DNA from: Myxococcales bacterium
Lineage (GTDB): Bacteria > Myxococcota_A > Polyangia > Haliangiales > Haliangiaceae
Direction: 5' to 3'
NCBI GenBank assembly: GCA_028287135.1
Contig: JAQBQE010000029.1
Location: 54,488 to 118,487, forward strand
DNA length: 64,000 nt
Numbering within the stretch: position 1 is the first letter of the stretch; each line of letters starts with the position of its first letter. This document shows, one piece after another, positions 24,305 through 34,497 of the stretch. A program made the position numbers and the translations under genes. The notes under the pieces are model-generated. The model was not told the origin of the DNA. It did not search any database and saw only the letters and a program-made list of their open reading frames with translations.

Positions 24305-25249
24305 TCAGACCTTGATCCGGTCCTTGGGCTCGCGCAGGAGATCTTGCGTGCACAGGACGACCCGGTCGCCGCCCTGACTCCGTGCACGATGGAGCGCGGT
24401 CCCGGCGGCCGTCATCAGGTCATTCGCCGATTCGATCCGCAGCTCACTGACCGAGCCGACGGCGAGCGACAGCGTGATCCGCTCCGGTCCGGTGGCGCCG
24501 GGGACCGTCAGGCCCGCGGTCGAGGAGCGCAGGCGTTCGGCGAGCATGAACGTGTCGCCCGGGCTCGCGGAGCGGGCCATCATCGCGAACGATCCCGCGG
24601 CCAGACGAGCCACGATGTCTTCCTTGTGGATCTTCTCGACGATGTGGTTCGCGAGGGAGGTCGTGAGCTGATCTCCAAACGGCTGGCCCTGCGACGCGCA
24701 GATGTCGGCGAATCGATCGATGTGGATCAGCAGGAGCGACAGCGGGCTGCGGTGCTCGAGGGCATACGCGACCTCGACCTGGAGCCGATCGACGAAGTAG
24801 CGCCGGCTGTACATCCCGGTCAGCGTGTCGCGGACGGACTCGTGTGCATCGGGGCTGGGAGTCTCACCAGCGTCCGCGGTCTCCTCGTACGTGAAGCGGA
24901 GGACCGTGGTCGTCCCGATCTGCAGCCGATCCCCTTCCTCGAGCGGAGCCATCCCGCTGACGACCTTCTCGCCATTGCGATAGGTCCCGTTGCGGCTGTT
25001 CATGTCGTCGACGACGACGCCCCCGGGCGTATGCCGCAGCCGACAGTGGAAGCGCGACACGCCCTCGTCCTCGAGCACCAGATCCGCGCCTGCAGCGCGA
25101 CCGATCACCATGTCCGGAGAGCTGACCGGGTGGATCTGGCCGACCTTGGCTCCACGTACGACGACCACATACGCGCGGCCCTGCCGGGGCTCCTCGAGAT
25201 CGATGGTCCCCGGCAACGCGGCGACGGTGTCATCCCAATCGTCGTTCAC
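24305..25249 (-). CDS. FHA protein with degenerate GGDEF domain
   Basis: A 314-residue protein from GTG 25249. Residues about 25-105 form an FHA domain (IGRAAGADLVL, SRFHCRL, DMNSRNGTYRNG). The C-terminal ~170 residues align with GGDEF cyclases but lack the key residues: IHIDRF replaces LDIDHF at the first metal Asp, DICASQGQ replaces the IND..GH motif, and LAAGSF replaces GGEEF. It is therefore probably not a cyclase; it may sense nucleotide or act as a regulator. The intact paralogue lies at 2679-3587. It is 112 bases upstream of ggt on the same strand and may belong to its transcript. Confidence 0.85.
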   Translation of the reverse strand: MNDDWDDTVAALPGTIDLEEPRQGRAYVVVVRGAKVGQIHPVSSPDMVIGRAAGADLVLEDEGVSRFHCRLRHTPGGVVVDDMNSRNGTYRNGEKVVSGMAPLEEGDRLQIGTTTVLRFTYEETADAGETPSPDAHESVRDTLTGMYSRRYFVDRLQVEVAYALEHRSPLSLLLIHIDRFADICASQGQPFGDQLTTSLANHIVEKIHKEDIVARLAAGSFAMMARSASPGDTFMLAERLRSSTAGLTVPGATGPERITLSLAVGSVSELRIESANDLMTAAGTALHRARSQGGDRVVLCTQDLLREPKDRIKV

Positions 25250-25312
25250 GGCAGCTCTATTATCTCGGATTTACGAACCAGGGCCACTTCCGCGGACCTG
25301 ACCCGCTCCTCA

Positions 25313-25705
25313 TCACGCACAGGAGATCGTGACGACGTGCGTGTGGCCCTCACCATCCGACGACGTGACCATGATGGTCCCACCCGCCTTCAGCATCGTG
25401 AAGTCCGCGGCCGAGATCGTGACGGAGTGCGTGTGACCGGCGGCCCCCATGATGTCGTAGATCTTCTCGACGCCCGCGGTGACCTCGGCGCTGGTCACGA
25501 CCATCGCGTGCATGCCGTGGGTGTGATTGGTGGCGATCATCGTCGTCGCATTGCTCGACGTGCAGCCGGCCGGCGCGTCAGGACCGACCGCAGCATCGAT
25601 CGCGGGTGCACCGTCGTCGCCACACGCACTCGCGAACACGCCAGCAGCCACGAATGCCGAGACGCGGAGAACCTTGGCGACGTTGGTGCGGATGATATTG
25701 GACAT
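25313..25705 (-). CDS. Small His-rich secreted lipoprotein
   Basis: A 130-residue protein from ATG 25705 with signal and lipobox (VFASACGDD). The mature part contains TNHTHGMHAM and two near-repeats, AGHTHSVTISAADF and EGHTHVVTISC. The three His-Thr-His clusters could bind a metal such as Cu or Zn. A Cys at residue ~48 and another near the end may form a disulfide. I recognise no named family. It is divergent from the barrel gene at 25810. Confidence 0.78.
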   Translation of the reverse strand: MSNIIRTNVAKVLRVSAFVAAGVFASACGDDGAPAIDAAVGPDAPAGCTSSNATTMIATNHTHGMHAMVVTSAEVTAGVEKIYDIMGAAGHTHSVTISAADFTMLKAGGTIMVTSSDGEGHTHVVTISCA

Positions 25706-25809
25706 CGGGTCGTGGTGAGAATAACACGGTTCGCAACGCCGCTTCGAGAGGCAGTCTTCTTGCTCGGCTCCCGACGCCTGAGTACGATGCCCGCTCGGGG
25801 GTCGAGCAC

Positions 25810-26742
25810 ATGTTCGTAGTACGTCATTGTCGGTCAGCGGGCCTCGCTGTGGTCGCTGCAGTCTTTCTCATGGGCCTGTCCTCGGTCGCCCACGCGCAGG
25901 GTGCCTGGGTTGGCGAGCCCAAGACCCTGTCCGTGGACCTGTCCTACCAGTACGTCCCGTCGAGCGCGGTCGTCGTGTCGCCCGACATCGAGGTTGCCGA
26001 TAGACCTACCCGCAACCACGTCTTCACGCTGGGCGCCAAGTACGTCCCGATCGAGAAGCTCGCCATCGAGGGTGCGCTGCCCCTGGCCATGCTGAAGTAC
26101 GCCGGCACCACCGCCCACATGCCGCCCGGTGCGTGGGACGACGGCAACTATCACACGACGCTGACCGATCTGCGGGTCGGAGCGCGCTACCAGCTGCTCG
26201 AGGAGGCGGTCGCGCTGTCCCCTCACCTGGCGGTCTCGATTCCGCTCATGGACTACGAGGTGATCGGCTTCGCGACCGGCGGCCGCCATCTCAAGCAGCT
26301 CCACATCGGGGCAAGCATCGGACGGACCCTCGATCCGTGGGTGCCCAACATGTATCTCATGGGTAGCTACGAGCTCTCGCTCGCCGAGCACTACGACGCC
26401 ACCCCCGTGACGGAGGACATCGGCCAGGCCCGGAGCGATCTCGAGGCGCAGATCGGCTACCTGTTCCTCGACGGCGCGCTGAGCTTCAACCTGGCCGGCA
26501 GCTGGCGGATCCAGCATGGTGGCATCGGCTTCGAGGACTTCTCGACGCCGGGTTTCAGCCAGGATCTGATCCTCAATCACGACCCGCTGCTCGACGAGGA
26601 ATTCGTGTTTCTCGGCGGTGGTGCGTCGTATTCGGTCACCGAGACGGTCGCGGTCTCGGCCGTCGTGCGGTTCTTCGTGCGTGGGCACAACACGCGCGAT
26701 CAGAACCTGTTCGGCTTGAACGTGAGCTGGGACGTCTTCTGA
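25810..26742 (+). CDS. Outer-membrane beta-barrel protein, function unknown
   Basis: A 310-residue protein from ATG 25810 with a cleavable signal (SSVAHAQGA). The mature sequence alternates hydrophobic and polar residues in strands (LSVDLSYQYV, HVFTLGAKYV, LRVGARYQLL, LAVSIPL, LHIGASIGRT) and ends in ...VSWDVF, an aromatic C-terminus as used by the BAM complex. It resembles the phenol-degradation/MetA-type transporter barrels in general style only. The next gene, malQ, follows after 27 bases and may be co-transcribed. Confidence 0.78.
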   Translation: MFVVRHCRSAGLAVVAAVFLMGLSSVAHAQGAWVGEPKTLSVDLSYQYVPSSAVVVSPDIEVADRPTRNHVFTLGAKYVPIEKLAIEGALPLAMLKYAGTTAHMPPGAWDDGNYHTTLTDLRVGARYQLLEEAVALSPHLAVSIPLMDYEVIGFATGGRHLKQLHIGASIGRTLDPWVPNMYLMGSYELSLAEHYDATPVTEDIGQARSDLEAQIGYLFLDGALSFNLAGSWRIQHGGIGFEDFSTPGFSQDLILNHDPLLDEEFVFLGGGASYSVTETVAVSAVVRFFVRGHNTRDQNLFGLNVSWDVF

Positions 26743-26769
26743 GTCCCGGCCCGATCGCCTGGTGATGGT

Positions 26770-28869
26770 GTGAGTGCACTCCGCGAGCTGGCGACGATCG
26801 CCGGGATCGACGTCGAGTATGCGGCCTGGAACGGCAAGCCGACGGCTGCCAGTGACGAGTCCGTGCTCGCGGCCCTGCGCGCGATGGCGCCGGATCTCGG
26901 GATCAAGATCGACCGCAGCGAGGATGCGCGCGGCGCGATCGCGGTGCTCGAGCGCGAGCGCTGGAACCAGATCGTGCCCCCGGTCGTGGTCGGATGGGAC
27001 GGCTCGATCGTCGTGCCGTTCGGCGTGCCGGCCGAGGACGATCTCGACTGGGAGGTCGAGGTCACGACCGAGAGCGGGCGTCTCGTGCGCGCGCACGGCC
27101 GGTTGTTCGATCTGCCGGGGGACTCGCATGCGTGGCCCGGTGGCGTCGTCCACTGCCAGCGCCGCGCAACGATCTACCTCGACGGCGAGAACGGTTATCA
27201 CAGCGTGCGCTGGAAGACCTCGGGGGCGCAGGGGGAGGCGTTCGCGATCTCCGCACCGATGACGGCGTGGGGCGGGCCGGGGCAGGGTGCCCGTCGGTGG
27301 GGCGTGTTCGCGCCGGTCTATGGTCTGGCGTCGGCCGAGACCGGCCAGGCCGGTGACCTCGGCACGCTGCGCCGCCTGTTCGATGCGGTCGAGCGCCGCG
27401 GCGGACGCTACGTCGCGACCTTGCCGATCCTCGCGCAGTTCCTCGACGAGCCGTGCATGTTCAGCCCGTACTCGCCGGCGAGCCGGCTGTACTGGAACGA
27501 GCTCTATCTCGACCTCGCACCCCTCGCCGCCGCGGCAGGCATCGAGCCGCCAGTGGCGCCGCCGATCGTGCCGGGTACCCGGATCGACTACCGCACGCAG
27601 TATCACTGGCGCCGCCACGCCCTCGACCCGATCGCGGAGCGGCTGCTCGCGGATCCGGCACACTCATCGGCGATCGACGCGTGGGCGCACACGAACGGCG
27701 CCTACGATTACGCAGCGTTCCGCGCGATCGGCGAGCAGCGCCGCGCGGGATGGGCGTCCTGGCCAGCGCCGTGGCGCGACGGGACACCGTTCGTCGAGAC
27801 GCGGGCGGATGCGATCGCGCTCGGCGCGGATGGCGCGCGACTGTCGACGCATGTCGTCGGTCAGTGGGCGATGCAGCAGCAGCTCGAGAAGCTGGCTGCG
27901 GGCAAGGTCGGGCTCTATCTCGATCTGCCGGTCGGCGTGAACTGCGATGCCTACGAGGTCTGGCGTCACCGCCACCTGTTCCTCATCGATCTCGCGGCCG
28001 GCGCTCCCCCGGATCCGCTGTTCCTCGGTGGGCAGAACTGGGGTCTCCCGCCGCTCTCGCCGATCGCGCTCCGTCGTGATCGCTATCGCTACTTCATCCG
28101 CTGCGTGCAGCACCACATGAAGGTCGCGAGCATGCTGCGGATCGATCACGTGATGGGACTGTTCCGCCTGTACTGCGTCCCGGGTGGCCGGCCCGCCACC
28201 GACGGCGTGTACCTGCGCTACGACTACGAGGAGCTGTTCGCGATCCTCGCGCTCGAATCGCACCGCAATCACTGCGCGATCGTCGGCGAGGATCTCGGCA
28301 CCGTGCCGCCTCAGGTCCGCCCCGCGATGACCCGTCACGGGATGTTCCGGCTCCACGTCGGGCAGTGGTTCTTCCCGTCGAGGCCGGGGGCGAAGCCCGA
28401 GCCGGCGCCCGCCGAATCGGTGGCCAGCCTCAATACCCACGACACCCCGACGTTCGCGGGCTGGTGGCGGGGCGCCGACATCGATGATCGCCGTGACCTC
28501 GAGCTGATCAACGATCAGCAAGAAGGCCAGGAGCGCCTCGAACGCGATCAGCAGCGCGCAGCACTGCTCGCGCACGTCCACACCGACCCCAGCGGGATCA
28601 CGATCGGTGACCCGCTGACCGACGTCGAACGCGCGATGGTCGGTGCGACCACGGACCTCGCGGTCGGTCCGGCCGAGGTCGTGCTGGTCGCGCTCGACGA
28701 TCTCGTGCTGGAGCCGTTCCCGCACAACGTCCCGGGGACCGTCGACCAGCGCCCGAACTGGCAGCGTCGCGTCGACCGGTGGTCGGAGTCGCTCGACGAG
28801 GATCGTGCGTCGCCACCGGCGGCCGCCACGATCACGGCCGTGGTCGCTGCTCGCACATCGCGCTCGTGA
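26770..28869 (+). CDS. malQ: 4-alpha-glucanotransferase (amylomaltase)
   Basis: A 699-residue GH77 enzyme from GTG 26770. The N-terminal ~150 residues form a beta-rich extension like that of E. coli MalQ. Catalytic landmarks are LRIDHVMGLFRLY (nucleophile Asp), CAIVGEDLGTVP (acid/base Glu) and SLNTHDTPTFAGWW (transition-state Asp). Further family signatures are SPYSPASRLYWNELYLD and NWGLPP. It transfers alpha-1,4-glucan segments between maltooligosaccharides in glycogen or maltodextrin metabolism in the cytoplasm. Confidence 0.95.
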   Translation: MSALRELATIAGIDVEYAAWNGKPTAASDESVLAALRAMAPDLGIKIDRSEDARGAIAVLERERWNQIVPPVVVGWDGSIVVPFGVPAEDDLDWEVEVTTESGRLVRAHGRLFDLPGDSHAWPGGVVHCQRRATIYLDGENGYHSVRWKTSGAQGEAFAISAPMTAWGGPGQGARRWGVFAPVYGLASAETGQAGDLGTLRRLFDAVERRGGRYVATLPILAQFLDEPCMFSPYSPASRLYWNELYLDLAPLAAAAGIEPPVAPPIVPGTRIDYRTQYHWRRHALDPIAERLLADPAHSSAIDAWAHTNGAYDYAAFRAIGEQRRAGWASWPAPWRDGTPFVETRADAIALGADGARLSTHVVGQWAMQQQLEKLAAGKVGLYLDLPVGVNCDAYEVWRHRHLFLIDLAAGAPPDPLFLGGQNWGLPPLSPIALRRDRYRYFIRCVQHHMKVASMLRIDHVMGLFRLYCVPGGRPATDGVYLRYDYEELFAILALESHRNHCAIVGEDLGTVPPQVRPAMTRHGMFRLHVGQWFFPSRPGAKPEPAPAESVASLNTHDTPTFAGWWRGADIDDRRDLELINDQQEGQERLERDQQRAALLAHVHTDPSGITIGDPLTDVERAMVGATTDLAVGPAEVVLVALDDLVLEPFPHNVPGTVDQRPNWQRRVDRWSESLDEDRASPPAAATITAVVAARTSRS

Positions 28870-28948
28870 GCACATCCATCCGGGTCACACCCGAGGTTCT
28901 CGGATCGGAAGTACCAGGATCCATTCAGCTCCGTGCGCTGGCACGTCC

Positions 28949-28970
28949 CCTGCTCGTTAATCGGAGCAGG
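28949..28970 (+). promoter_or_regulatory. Hairpin overlapping the ribosome-binding site of the 50-residue membrane protein
   Basis: A perfect 7-bp inverted repeat, CCTGCTC (28949-28955) and GAGCAGG (28964-28970), with an 8-base loop. The right arm includes the first three bases of the Shine-Dalgarno AGGAGG (28968-28973). In the mRNA this could mask ribosome binding. Confidence 0.45.
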
Positions 28971-28978
28971 AGGCCTTC

Positions 28979-29131
28979 ATGGCGGACAACAGCAACAGCA
29001 GCATCGTGGCGATCTTCGCGATCGTCCTCATGGTCCTGATCGGCGGCTTCGTCGCCTACAAGATGGGCGTGTTCGGGGGCGGCGACGGCGATGGCCACGG
29101 CAAGCTGATCGACGTCGACGTCAAGAAGTAG
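28979..29131 (+). CDS. 50-residue single-span membrane protein
   Basis: A short gene with a near-perfect AGGAGG 5-10 bases before ATG 28979. The product has a polar N-terminus (MADNSNSS), one hydrophobic helix of about 18 residues (IVAIFAIVLMVLIGGFVA), a Gly/Asp-rich turn and a short charged tail ending DVDVKK. No family is recognised; similar small proteins are common before larger envelope genes. The downstream GTG 29164 gene follows after 32 bases. Confidence 0.75.
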   Translation: MADNSNSSIVAIFAIVLMVLIGGFVAYKMGVFGGGDGDGHGKLIDVDVKK

Positions 29132-29163
29132 CTCGGTCGGCGCATCCGGGTCACAACTGACGC

Positions 29164-29514
29164 GTGAGACGTCGCGCGGTCAGCTGCGTGCTCGGTGCGA
29201 GCCTGCTCGTCGGGACGACCCTCGCGGTCGCCGACGAGGAGCGGACGGCCGTGACGGTCGCGGTCGGACAGACCGTCGAGCTCGAGGTCGGCTACGCGAT
29301 GGGCCACCTGTGTGACAGCGACAGCGTGGTTCGCGCGGAGATGCGGAACAAAAACGCGGACACCAACGTGTTCGCGATCACCGGGCTCGCGGCAGGCACC
29401 ACGCTGTGCCGCGCCGGGACCGTCACGGTCGAGAATCGTCCGACCGTGCTGTTCGAGATCACGGTCGTGGCGCCGGTGCGGTCACCCGCGACCGCACCGA
29501 AACGTCGGCGGTGA
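29164..29514 (+). CDS. Exported protein resembling the N-terminal domain of pilus/secretin assembly proteins
   Basis: A 116-residue protein from GTG 29164 with signal peptide (LLVGTTLAVADE). The mature 80 residues resemble the T2SS/T3SS pilus N-terminal domain seen at the start of CpaC-like secretins (VAVGQTVELEVGYAMG, VFAITGLAAGTTLCRAGT), which usually ends with a secretin core absent here. Two Cys residues could form a disulfide. It overlaps the downstream pseudouridine synthase by one base (TGATG at 29512-29516). Confidence 0.7.
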   Translation: MRRRAVSCVLGASLLVGTTLAVADEERTAVTVAVGQTVELEVGYAMGHLCDSDSVVRAEMRNKNADTNVFAITGLAAGTTLCRAGTVTVENRPTVLFEITVVAPVRSPATAPKRRR

Positions 29515-30092
29515 TGCCGACGCTCGCGTTCCACAAGCCCTACGGCGTGCTGTCCCGCTTCACGCCCGACGGCAGCAAGTGGCGAACCCTCGCCGACTTC
29601 GCGTTGCCGAAGGACGTCTGGCCGATCGGACGACTCGACGCCGATAGCGAGGGACTCTTGATCCTGTCCTCGGACAAGTCGCTGGTCGATGCGTTGCTGT
29701 CGCCGCGCCGCGCCCACGCAAAGACCTACTGGGCCAACGTCGAGCGGATCCCGTCCGCCGAGGCCCTCGCGAAGCTCGAGGCCGGCGTGGTGCTCGACGG
29801 CACGCTCACGCGACCCGCGCGCGCGCGGTTGATCGATGCGCCGGCGCTGGCGCCCCGCGACCCACCGATCCGGTTCCGCAAGAACGTGCCCGACTGCTGG
29901 CTCGAGCTCCGGATCGTCGAGGGCCGCAACCGGCAGGTTCGCCGGATGACCGCGGCGGCAGGCCATCCGACGTTGCGCCTCGTGCGCGCCGCGATCGGAG
30001 CGTTCGAGCTCCGCGACCTCCCGGCGGGCGAAGCGGTGGCGCTCCGAGCTCCCGAGATCTCCCGCCTCCTCGGATCACCCGCCGACGTCTGA
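29514..30092 (+). CDS. RNA pseudouridine synthase, RluE/RsuA type
   Basis: A 192-residue enzyme from ATG 29514. GRLDADSEGLLILSSD is the catalytic motif, with the nucleophilic Asp in LDADSEG. The later LRIVEGRNRQVRRM and GHPTLRLVRAAIG are typical of the RsuA/RluE branch, and there is no N-terminal S4 domain, which fits RluE. The reaction isomerises a uridine of 23S rRNA (family knowledge; the exact site is not readable here). Start is coupled to the preceding gene. Confidence 0.9.
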   Translation: MPTLAFHKPYGVLSRFTPDGSKWRTLADFALPKDVWPIGRLDADSEGLLILSSDKSLVDALLSPRRAHAKTYWANVERIPSAEALAKLEAGVVLDGTLTRPARARLIDAPALAPRDPPIRFRKNVPDCWLELRIVEGRNRQVRRMTAAAGHPTLRLVRAAIGAFELRDLPAGEAVALRAPEISRLLGSPADV

Positions 30093-30284
30093 TCCGCGTG
30101 GCGGGGACGGGGCGCGGCGCGTTCGGGCGCTACTGCGCCGGCGTGATCGTGCGGACGCTCGCGTGGCACCCATCGATCGACGCGCTCGTGGCGCGCCTCG
30201 CCAGCGTGCCCGCCATGCTCGTGGCGACCAGCGCCCGGCGCACCGCACGCGCGAGCCTTCTGCCGCTTGCCCGCGGACGCCTGA

Positions 30285-30404
30285 CCCAACCGGGTGCTCC
30301 GCACGTACCAGGTGTCTGCGCCGCTGATCTTCGACAGCGGCTGGGACGAGCTGCGCGCGGATGCACGCGGGTTCTCCGAGGCGGCCGCCTCGATGGGCAA
30401 CTAG
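30285..30404 (+). pseudogene. Possible remnant of a protein-coding gene (C-terminal fragment)
   Basis: After an in-frame TGA at 30282 a 40-codon frame ends at 30404 and reads naturally (TYQVSAPLIFDSGWDELRAD then RGFSEAAASMGN), unlike the neighbouring frames. It has no start with a ribosome-binding site; GTG 30294 is the only candidate. The preceding 190 bases (30093-30282) contain no convincing gene. I read it as a degraded gene end or a very small ORF, with low confidence. Confidence 0.3.
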
Positions 30405-30414
30405 CCGCCGCTCG

Positions 30415-32244
<1,830 letters not shown>

Positions 32245-32371
32245 CTAGAACGCCGCCTTCGGTGCAAGAGGTGACAGGCGGAGTGAACTTCGCGACATAC
32301 GGGCGGCGGTTCATAACAGGATGCGGGAGCGCCGGCAATGGCGGGCTCGCTGTGGTAGGTGCGAGGGGGAC

Positions 32372-33829
32372 ATGGGTCGATCGGCTGCCAGGGCCCTCGT
32401 GCTCGCGTGCCTCCTGGGAGCCGCGCCCGCGGGCTGCGGACAGAAGAGCTCGCAGCCTGCCCCTGAGCGCAAGGACGCAGGGCTGGACCGCACGGGGCCC
32501 GTCCGCACGGCGCCGATCGAGCTTCAGGCGGTCCCGCTCGGCCTCTCGGAGGTGGCAGGGTTCGCCTGGCGCAAGCGAGCGGGCCAGCCGCCGTTCCGGA
32601 TCGCGCGCAAGGCGGAGTCCCGCGAGGACTGGGTGGCGGCGGTCGCCGCGTGCAGGGAGGCGCTGGCCGCCGATCCCGGGCACCTCGAGGCGTCCTGGCT
32701 GCTCGCTGCGGCCCTCGGCAAGCTTGGGAAGGTCGACGAGGTCCTCGAGCCGCTCCGGCTCGCGGTCGCGGGTGACTTCGGCAAGTGGGGGCTCGCCTCC
32801 CTCGAGCTGCCGGCCCTCCAGGGATTCCTGGCGACCCCGATCGGGGAAGCGTGGCGCCGGCGCGTCGAGCAGGACCGCTCGACGTTCCTGCTCGAGCTCG
32901 GCCGGTCGACGATCGTCAACGCGGACGGGGATCTGTTCGCCTTCGACCTCGAGAGCGCGCGCTGGCTGCGCGTCACGCGGACCTCGGGGGCGGTGATCAG
33001 TGGTCTCGCGATCCCGGGGGCACGCAAGATCGCCTACGTCGCCAGGCAGGCGGTCAAAGGCAAGCGCATCCTGGCCGTCGGCGTGGTCGACCTCGGGCGG
33101 GGGCGCACGACGCGCGCGGTCGACCTCGGGACGGCCGGGCCACTGACGATCGCGTTCAGTCAGACCAAGCCGGAGGGCTTCTGGATCGGCGCCGGTGGAC
33201 CGAAGCTGCAGTGGCGCGCTCTCGAGGATGATCACAAGCTCGTGCCAGTCCCTGCGAAGACCGCGCGGCCGAGCGGACCGCGCCTCGAGATTGCGAGCAC
33301 CTCGTCCCGGCTGCAGGCGCTGCCCGTGCCGACGGTGACGGCCGACTGGGACGATCACGGGCTCGCGAGCGCGATCCGCATCGGCTCGTCCAATCGCGTG
33401 GTCTCCGCACCGAGTCCGGGCCTGATCGATGGCAACACCGCGGCGTGGTCACCGGGCAAGTCGCACCTCGCGTTCGTCGCGCAGCTCGACGAGACCTGCC
33501 TACCGGGCGCGGTCAGCTCGGCCGCGTACATCGCCGATGCGGCGACCGGCAAGCTGCAGGAGATCGAGCGAGCCACCGGTGGCCTCGCGATCGAGTGGCT
33601 GACCGATCGGAAGCTCGTGGTCGCCGGGGATCGCGGCGTCACGATCATCGATCTCGATGGCGCCGAGCCTCGTACCCTGGTCGGTGCCACCAACCTGGTC
33701 GTCCCGCGCAAGCGTCCGAGATGCTCCGAGGAGCCCGTCGAGGAACCGCCGCTCGGTGAGGAGCTCGATATCAACGAAGCCACGGTGGGCGTGGAACCCA
33801 CTGACGCTGGAGTGGTCGAACCACCGTAG
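32372..33829 (+). CDS. Lipoprotein with TPR and beta-propeller-like region
   Basis: A 485-residue protein; ATG 32372 follows GAGGGGG and gives a lipoprotein signal (LLGAAPAGCGQ). Residues about 65-130 form one or two TPR-like hairpins (WVAAVAACREALAADP, LEASWLLAAALGKLGK). The rest has repeated WD40/TolB-like strands (FDLESARWLRVT, GLAIPGARKIAYVARQ, SPGKSHLAFVAQ, GGLAIEWLTDRKLVVAGD), likely a propeller. The last 30 residues are Glu/Pro-rich. Function is unknown; it may be an envelope scaffold. Confidence 0.78.
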   Translation: MGRSAARALVLACLLGAAPAGCGQKSSQPAPERKDAGLDRTGPVRTAPIELQAVPLGLSEVAGFAWRKRAGQPPFRIARKAESREDWVAAVAACREALAADPGHLEASWLLAAALGKLGKVDEVLEPLRLAVAGDFGKWGLASLELPALQGFLATPIGEAWRRRVEQDRSTFLLELGRSTIVNADGDLFAFDLESARWLRVTRTSGAVISGLAIPGARKIAYVARQAVKGKRILAVGVVDLGRGRTTRAVDLGTAGPLTIAFSQTKPEGFWIGAGGPKLQWRALEDDHKLVPVPAKTARPSGPRLEIASTSSRLQALPVPTVTADWDDHGLASAIRIGSSNRVVSAPSPGLIDGNTAAWSPGKSHLAFVAQLDETCLPGAVSSAAYIADAATGKLQEIERATGGLAIEWLTDRKLVVAGDRGVTIIDLDGAEPRTLVGATNLVVPRKRPRCSEEPVEEPPLGEELDINEATVGVEPTDAGVVEPP

Positions 33830-33901
33830 ACCTGTCAGTTCTTCGACACCGAAACCGCGTAGGTGGGCGCAACCGCTACGGAGTCCAACGTGGCATAAAG
33901 G

Positions 33902-34372
33902 GTGCTCAATCCTTTGCTCGTGAAGAATCCCCGCAGACTGCTGACCGCCGGTTTTGGCGGTGTCGTTGCGACGCTGTTCGACGTCTCCTTGCTTGCTCTC
34001 ATGATCAAGCACGGCATCGCGATCAGCGTGGCGGCGTTCTTTGCAGCAGCGGCGGGGGCGGTGATGAACTTTGTGTTGAACAAGTACATCGCCTTTCGGG
34101 ATCACACCCCGATCACCTTTCAGCAGCTGAGTCGCTTCGGTGCCGTTGCCGTGGCGACCGCCATGCTGATGGCGCTCTCGATGCACGTCGTGGTGGTCAA
34201 GATCGGCGTGCACTTCCTGCCCGCCAAGGCGGTCTGCGCAGCGATCGTGTTCGTCATCTGGACGTATCCCGCTCAGCGTCGGCTCGTGTTCGGTCGGTCG
34301 TACGTGCGGACTCCGGCGCAGTGGTCGGACGTCGACGACGTCGGGCACGACGCCGGCGCTTCCGCCGCGTAA
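33902..34372 (+). CDS. GtrA-family polytopic membrane protein
   Basis: A 156-residue protein from GTG 33902. Four hydrophobic helices with motifs RRLLTAGFGGVVATLFDVSL, GAVMNFVLNKYIAF and VFVIWTYPAQRRLVF match the GtrA family, thought to flip polyprenyl-phosphate-linked sugars. It precedes the glycosyltransferase at 34498, so the pair may modify a cell-surface polymer. Confidence 0.88.
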   Translation: MLNPLLVKNPRRLLTAGFGGVVATLFDVSLLALMIKHGIAISVAAFFAAAAGAVMNFVLNKYIAFRDHTPITFQQLSRFGAVAVATAMLMALSMHVVVVKIGVHFLPAKAVCAAIVFVIWTYPAQRRLVFGRSYVRTPAQWSDVDDVGHDAGASAA

Positions 34373-34497
34373 CGCAGACCTTCAGCGCCGCACATGCGGT
34401 GCACCCTCGCGCGAGCTCTCGCGCGTGTTCCTCGCGTGCCTGGTCGCTTGCCTGGTGGTTCAGCGTGCTGGCGCCCTCCAGCTCGAAAGGCTCTGTC

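Noticed and set aside
26770..28869. Numerous overlapping frames inside malQ, typA, rpoD and the sensor gene
   Set aside because: They are frame shadows typical of high-GC DNA, rich in Arg/Ala/Pro with no recognisable domains.
28939..28954. A sigma-54-like TGGCAC-N5-CTGCT sequence before the 50-residue gene
   Set aside because: It matches the -24/-12 consensus except one base, but the predicted transcription start would lie inside the Shine-Dalgarno region, so it is probably chance.
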